Positions 62,301-64,000 of a stretch of DNA of 64,000 nucleotides are shown piece after piece. The stretch spans positions 20,932,058 through 20,996,057 of the forward strand of contig CM049310.1 of the NCBI GenBank assembly GCA_026874595.1, written 5' to 3'. Positions within the stretch are counted from its first letter, which is position 1. The number at the start of each line of letters is the position of its first letter. This DNA is from Sipunculus nudus (taxonomy: Eukaryota > Annelida > Sipuncula > Golfingiida > Sipunculidae). The position numbers were made by a program, and so were the translations under genes. The notes under the pieces were generated by a model. That model had not been told where the DNA came from. It did not search any database and saw only the letters and a program-made list of their open reading frames with translations.

Positions 62301-63845
62301 GTTCGTCAGCGGACTTTCACTTTTCTCCGGACTTTTATGGTAAATCGCAGTCTTCCAATGACCCTGCAATTTTGGTACGTTTTTGCCCTGCCTAACGGCC
62401 GGTACCAGTTTGGGCCTTAAGGTACCATCTTAAGGCTACAAAATCATTCCGGGGGGGCCGTAAGAAACTTTTTTATTTCTTCCAAATTGGGTGCAGCCGA
62501 TAAAGAAATAAATCCTATTACTATCAGTAACTGGATAAAGGCTGCTATCATTGCCACCCATGACTCTTTACCTCCGGCTTACCTCCAGTCCTTCCATGTC
62601 ACGGCTCATGAGGTCAGGGCTATCGCCTCCTCCTTCACTCACCTTTTGGGCATGTCTCCTGCTGCCAGGTCAAAATGGGTATCTGGAAGTCCCCTTCCAC
62701 ATTTACTCAATTTTACCTCAAAGCATGCGGCTACAGGACTCAGGCCTATATGCCATGGGTCCCGTGGTTGTCGCCGGCACTATCATTCACGTCACCAGCA
62801 CAGCTTCCTCGACGTCTACTCATGTTCAGCCCCCTACCTGCCTGCAGACTTCGTCATCTGCTGCGGTTTCTCCTACTTGCTGACCGCATTCTCTTCCTCC
62901 TCGTCGTTCCGGGTCAGTATCATTCTCCCTATGGTTTATCTGTTTCTTCTCATTAATACAGAAAACGCTCACATCGATGTTTACTTAATAAAACCCCCCA
63001 TTCCCCTCCCTGTGAATGGTGGTTTTGTTAGTTAACGGATGTGAGCTTTTCTGTATTACAATCATCTCTCCCACCCCCGATACTTCCTACTTCGCCCTCG
63101 AATAAGTGTCTCCACCAAAACGAGGCATGACCTAGATACTGAGAATGAGGCGGAAGTGGGCAATGATAGGCCTAATCAGGGAAAATTTTGTAAGTGGGAC
63201 TTCTGGTGTGTGAATACTAACAGAGAATATTCTCATTAATGCAGAAAAGCTCACATCCGTTTACTAACAAAACCTCCATTCACAGGGAGGGGAATTGGGG
63301 GTTTAGCAAACTAAAATCTAGTATTATCAAGCTTTTCCCTGATATATGACATTTTTATCAAAACGATTTAAAAAAAAAAAAGTGCCAGAGAACCAAACCT
63401 TTTTTTGGCCTAATAGAATTTCTTTTGATTTGATTATTGCAACCTTGTTTTATGTCAGTGGCTCAGTACTGGGAAGTTGACAGTATGCTGTCTTCAGTAT
63501 GTACATGTGATTACCCTTAGATTACATTGGACTTCACTTTTTCCATATCAGGTTCTGACTCTTTTGTTACAGAAAGCTTATTGGAATTTCTTTCTCTAAA
63601 TTGCTTTTGTGAAACACTACACATGTATCTTTGAACATCAGTATCTTTGGAACATCTAGTATCTTGTAGCAGCAATTTGAAGAATGTATGGATATACAGT
63701 CATCATTTAGATGAAGTGTGATCTATTTTTTGTAGTGTGTACACTAGCTTCGAGTGAGATGGAGAGTTATTTTGCCTGGGATAACTCAGGCTCTCCTGAA
63801 GCAAGTCTGGTGGTCAGTGCCCAAGAAGATGCCTCATTTATAGAG
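47007..63845 (+). CDS. RC3H1/2-like: Roquin (RC3H family) RING/ROQ/CCCH RNA-binding protein, N-terminal 779 codons
   Basis: Coding exons: 47028-47376, 48999-49229, 49667-49842, 50499-50699, 51230-51362, 51828-52056, 53001-53195, 53646-53842, 54294-54571, 55744-55993, 63748-63845; every junction keeps phase. RING finger at residues 14-53 (C14 C17 C33 H35 C38 C41 C50, D53 as the last ligand, as in Roquin). ROQ region about residues 117-363, with strongly conserved [20 protein letters not shown] and [17 protein letters not shown] finger C414-X8-C423-X5-C429-X3-H433. A Pro/Ser-rich tail and a short coiled stretch [15 protein letters not shown] follow. Family role: binds stem-loop decay elements in 3' UTRs, recruits deadenylase, and acts as a ubiquitin ligase in P-bodies/stress granules. 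The gene continues past the window. Invertebrates usually have a single copy, so RC3H1 and RC3H2 are not distinguished. Confidence 0.93.
47560..48480 (+). repeat. Family I internal-module fragment
   Basis: Two or more ~300-bp modules (GGATTG.(A/T)CCAAAAAT, CCACTTGACAGTA, AC(A/T)AATGGACAG), ending with AGACAGGTGGCGCCACCTG at about 48130 and GACAGGTGGCACCACCT at 48433. 48300-48450 parallels 33510-33660 in family I copy 3. No element ends. Confidence 0.6.
48529..48800 (+). mobile_element. Possible tRNA-derived SINE
   Basis: GCGGTGGCATAATGGTTAGGG TG resembles a tRNA 5' half with an A-box (TGGCATAATGG). I did not find a convincing B-box. The following body (GGTCATAGGCAGCAGGCAAA, GGCTGCCTGGGCTGTC) is unfamiliar. 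Confidence 0.3.
48999..49229 (+). CDS. RC3H1/2-like: Roquin exon (ROQ start)
   Basis: Acceptor TTATTAG and donor CCTG|GTAATT, phase 1 in and out. Encodes [20 protein letters not shown] and [20 protein letters not shown]. Confidence 0.92.
49667..49842 (+). CDS. RC3H1/2-like: Roquin exon (ROQ core)
   Basis: Acceptor TTACAG, donor AAG|GTAATG, phase 1 to 0. Encodes [20 protein letters not shown] ... ASCFK. Met195 probably corresponds to the residue changed in the mouse sanroque allele (M199R), allowing for a shorter loop upstream (inference). Confidence 0.93.
50499..50699 (+). CDS. RC3H1/2-like: Roquin exon (ROQ RNA-binding part)
   Basis: 67 codons, phase 0 both ends. Encodes [20 protein letters not shown] and [20 protein letters not shown]. 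Confidence 0.93.
51230..51362 (+). CDS. RC3H1/2-like: Roquin exon (end of ROQ/HEPN region)
   Basis: Acceptor TTGACAG, donor CCAG|GTAAGC, phase 0 to 1. Encodes [20 protein letters not shown] ... LASVDSSP. Confidence 0.9.
51828..52056 (+). CDS. RC3H1/2-like: Roquin exon with CCCH zinc finger
   Basis: Phase 1 to 2. Encodes a HEPN-like helix ([20 protein letters not shown]) and the complete CX8CX5CX3H finger ([21 protein letters not shown]). Confidence 0.93.
52096..52605 (+). mobile_element. Helentron-like family A, copy E, 510 bp (Roquin intron)
   Basis: 5' TTTTAACTCGGCTGACTATTA with AAGTCATCTGAGCT (hairpin slightly mutated). 3' TTCAGCTGAGCACAGTGACC then CATTGGTCCCTTGTTT. An internally deleted, complete-ended copy starting 40 bp after the zinc-finger exon. 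Confidence 0.7.
53001..53195 (+). CDS. RC3H1/2-like: Roquin exon
   Basis: Phase 2 to 2 (acceptor TTTCAG, donor ACT|GTGAGT). Encodes [20 protein letters not shown] ... [11 protein letters not shown], the linker after the zinc finger. Confidence 0.85.
53646..53842 (+). CDS. RC3H1/2-like: Roquin exon (Pro/Val-rich linker)
   Basis: Phase 2 to 1. Encodes [20 protein letters not shown] ... [20 protein letters not shown]. Low-complexity but frame-consistent. Confidence 0.83.
54294..54571 (+). CDS. RC3H1/2-like: Roquin exon
   Basis: Phase 1 to 0 (donor ATG|GTAAGC). Encodes a His/Pro/Ser-rich stretch ([40 protein letters not shown]). Confidence 0.83.
54572..55743 (+). other. Roquin intron
   Basis: Mostly AT-rich sequence; the 3' end holds a family A 5' fragment (55435-55705). 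Confidence 0.6.
55435..55705 (+). mobile_element. Helentron-like family A, 5' fragment (copy F)
   Basis: ACAGCTCAGCTGACTATATG with TCATCTTAGCTAAAGCGATGG and the family phrases GGGCACATTTTGAAACTGTTAG and CCTATTGTTACACTTCAGAAC. It breaks off about 40 bp before the next exon; no 3' end. Confidence 0.65.
55744..55993 (+). CDS. RC3H1/2-like: Roquin exon (basic helical segment)
   Basis: Acceptor ATGTCAG, donor CCAG|GTCAGT, phase 0 to 1. Encodes [20 protein letters not shown], resembling the 'RRR' helix in the Roquin C-terminal half. Confidence 0.86.
55994..56840 (+). other. Roquin intron upstream of DIRS copy 2
   Basis: Intron begins GTCAGT. 56665-56686 is the inverse of 63382-63407, bracketing DIRS copy 2. 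No exon recognised. Confidence 0.6.
56868..57015 (+). repeat. DIRS copy 2 left inverted terminal repeat
   Basis: Contains GAGAATATTCTCTGTTAGTA, with the 12-bp palindrome GAGAATATTCTC, and GATTAGGCCTATCATCGCCC. Inverse of 63097-63260. Confidence 0.85.
57264..59690 (+). mobile_element. Helentron-like family A, copy G (inside DIRS copy 2)
   Basis: 5' TTGCTCAGCTGACTTTCAGTC then ATGCTGGGCTATAGCGATGG. 3' CAGCTGAGCGTCATGACCCA then TGGGTCACTTG. Removing it leaves GTTTTTATTGTCATACATGG, aligned with DIRS copy 1 GTTTCCATTGCCAGACGTGG (about 1209-1228). Internal modules (57592-58030) hold AGGTCA direct repeats. No ORF for Rep/helicase. Confidence 0.72.
57592..58030 (+). repeat. Tandem ~137-bp modules carrying AGGTCA direct repeats
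   Basis: AGGTCAAAGGTCA occurs at 57601-57613, 57740-57752 and 57875-57887, and a one-base variant at 58012-58024 (spacing 139, 135, 137). TCAAGGTCA overlaps the first (57611-57619) and the last (58022-58030). Modules also share CTCACCTACC and GG.GAAGAA phrases. A fifth, degenerate module may follow near 58180. Confidence 0.8.
60892..61719 (+). pseudogene. DIRS copy 2 in-frame Gag C-terminus / RNase H fusion
   Basis: One open frame runs from the Gag C-terminal motifs ([28 protein letters not shown]) directly into RNase H ([50 protein letters not shown]). The join near 61150-61175 is where copy 1 has about 1.35 kb including all RT motifs. Frame kept by chance or by a stable deletion derivative. 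Confidence 0.75.
61960..62800 (+). pseudogene. DIRS copy 2 tyrosine recombinase remnant
   Basis: Pieces in several frames: [40 protein letters not shown] (Arg lost from the copy 1 motif), [20 protein letters not shown] and [10 protein letters not shown] (HxxR kept). The N-terminal part is shortened and frameshifts make it inactive. Confidence 0.75.
62948..63063 (+). repeat. DIRS copy 2 internal complementary region
   Basis: CATTAATACAGAAAACGCTC ... AATAAAACCCCCCATTCCCC joins the inverse of left and right termini as in copy 1. Here it is not interrupted upstream, so it provides the empty site for the family A insertion in copy 1. Confidence 0.85.
63097..63260 (-). repeat. DIRS copy 2 right inverted terminal repeat
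   Basis: Inverse of 56868-57015. Followed by TTTACTAACAAAACC and GGGGAATTGGGGG at the end. Confidence 0.85.
63304..63747 (+). other. Roquin intron downstream of DIRS copy 2
   Basis: Includes the right arm of the bracket repeat (63382-63407). No exon recognised before 63748. Confidence 0.6.
63748..63845 (+). CDS. RC3H1/2-like: Roquin exon
   Basis: Acceptor ACACTAG, donor GAG|GTAGGC, phase 1 to 0. Encodes [20 protein letters not shown], similar in position to the Tyr/Trp-containing motif after the basic helix in other Roquins. Confidence 0.75.
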
Positions 63846-64000
63846 GTAGGCAGTGTGTGTGCTTGTAGAATTAAATAACAAATACAATAATACCTATGCA
63901 TGCAATAATACTCACTGTGGATCTGGTCACAATTGGTCTTAATTCACAGTTGGTCTTATTATATAGGTCTGTTATGACTGATGTGAATCCTCTCAGTCAC
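63846..64000 (+). other. Roquin intron, continues out of the window
   Basis: Starts GTAGGC. No further exon visible. Confidence 0.6.

Larger units (their letters stand above)
56841..63303 (+). mobile_element. DIRS-type retrotransposon (DIRS copy 2), RT-deleted, in Roquin intron
   Basis: Left end GTTTTATTACATAAACATC, right end GGGGAATTGGGGG followed by TTT; GTT at both borders as in copy 1. Inverted terminal repeats 56868-57015 and 63097-63260 (about 11 mismatches over 135 bases). Internal complementary region 62948-63063 joins the inverse of both ends. Coding part keeps Gag, RNase H and recombinase remnants, but the whole RT domain is missing. A family A element (57264-59690) splits the Gag N-terminus. 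Older than copy 1 judging by repeat divergence. Confidence 0.9.
56665..63407. repeat. Inverted-repeat arms around DIRS copy 2
   Basis: AAAAGGTATGGTTCTCTGGCAC (56665-56686, 22 bp with one mismatch to the other arm) against GTGCCAGAGAACCAAACC (63382 on). Without DIRS they would enclose about 290 bp, the size of a MITE. Confidence 0.5.

Overview
This is nuclear DNA of an animal, most likely a mollusc and perhaps a bivalve. That guess rests on the style of the repeats and on two clearly metazoan genes; no species is claimed. The window is AT-rich, most of it is transposable-element sequence, and two intron-containing host genes, both on the + strand, sit at its ends.

Left end (1-11030): the last four exons of BAG6 (Scythe), a chaperone of the tail-anchored-protein and quality-control pathway. 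An 8.27-kb DIRS-type tyrosine-recombinase retrotransposon (795-9060) fills the intron between the first two of these exons and ends only 26 bp before the next exon. It has inverted terminal repeats, an internal complementary region, and broken Gag, RT-RNase H and tyrosine-recombinase frames. A Helentron-like element (6099-8707) has inserted into it.

Middle (11031-47006): no host gene is recognised. It holds two families of non-autonomous elements whose ends look like Helentron/Helitron2 elements. Family A begins with a long hairpin starting AGCTCAG and ends with a GACCCATGGGTC palindrome followed by CTTGTTT. Family I begins TTTAGCGAACCTGTGAGC and ends AGGCCTGTAGGCCTTGTTT. The most layered locus is 19582-30317: a family A element contains a decayed Gypsy element (19828-28477), which contains a second Gypsy element (22543-27337) with two 172-bp LTRs and a 5-bp target duplication. 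The region also has pogo/Tigger-like and hAT-like fragments, a ~1-kb element with 90-bp terminal inverted repeats, (AT)n and (ATT)n tracts, and unusual perfect hairpins.

Right end (47007-63845, continuing beyond the window): eleven consecutive exons of a Roquin (RC3H) gene. RING, ROQ and CCCH zinc-finger parts are clear, and all splice phases agree over 779 codons. A second, more degraded DIRS element (56841-63303), with the RT region deleted, lies in the 7.75-kb intron before the last visible exon. It too carries a family A insertion (57264-59690), and that insertion contains a tandem array of direct-repeat nuclear-receptor-like half-sites.

BAG6 (protein triage) and Roquin (mRNA decay) have no obvious functional link here. 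The main interest is the transposon architecture: two DIRS copies serve as empty-site references for Helentron-like insertions, a DIRS end may supply splice signals to a host intron, and palindrome-bearing or receptor-site-bearing modules recur inside the Helentron-like elements.
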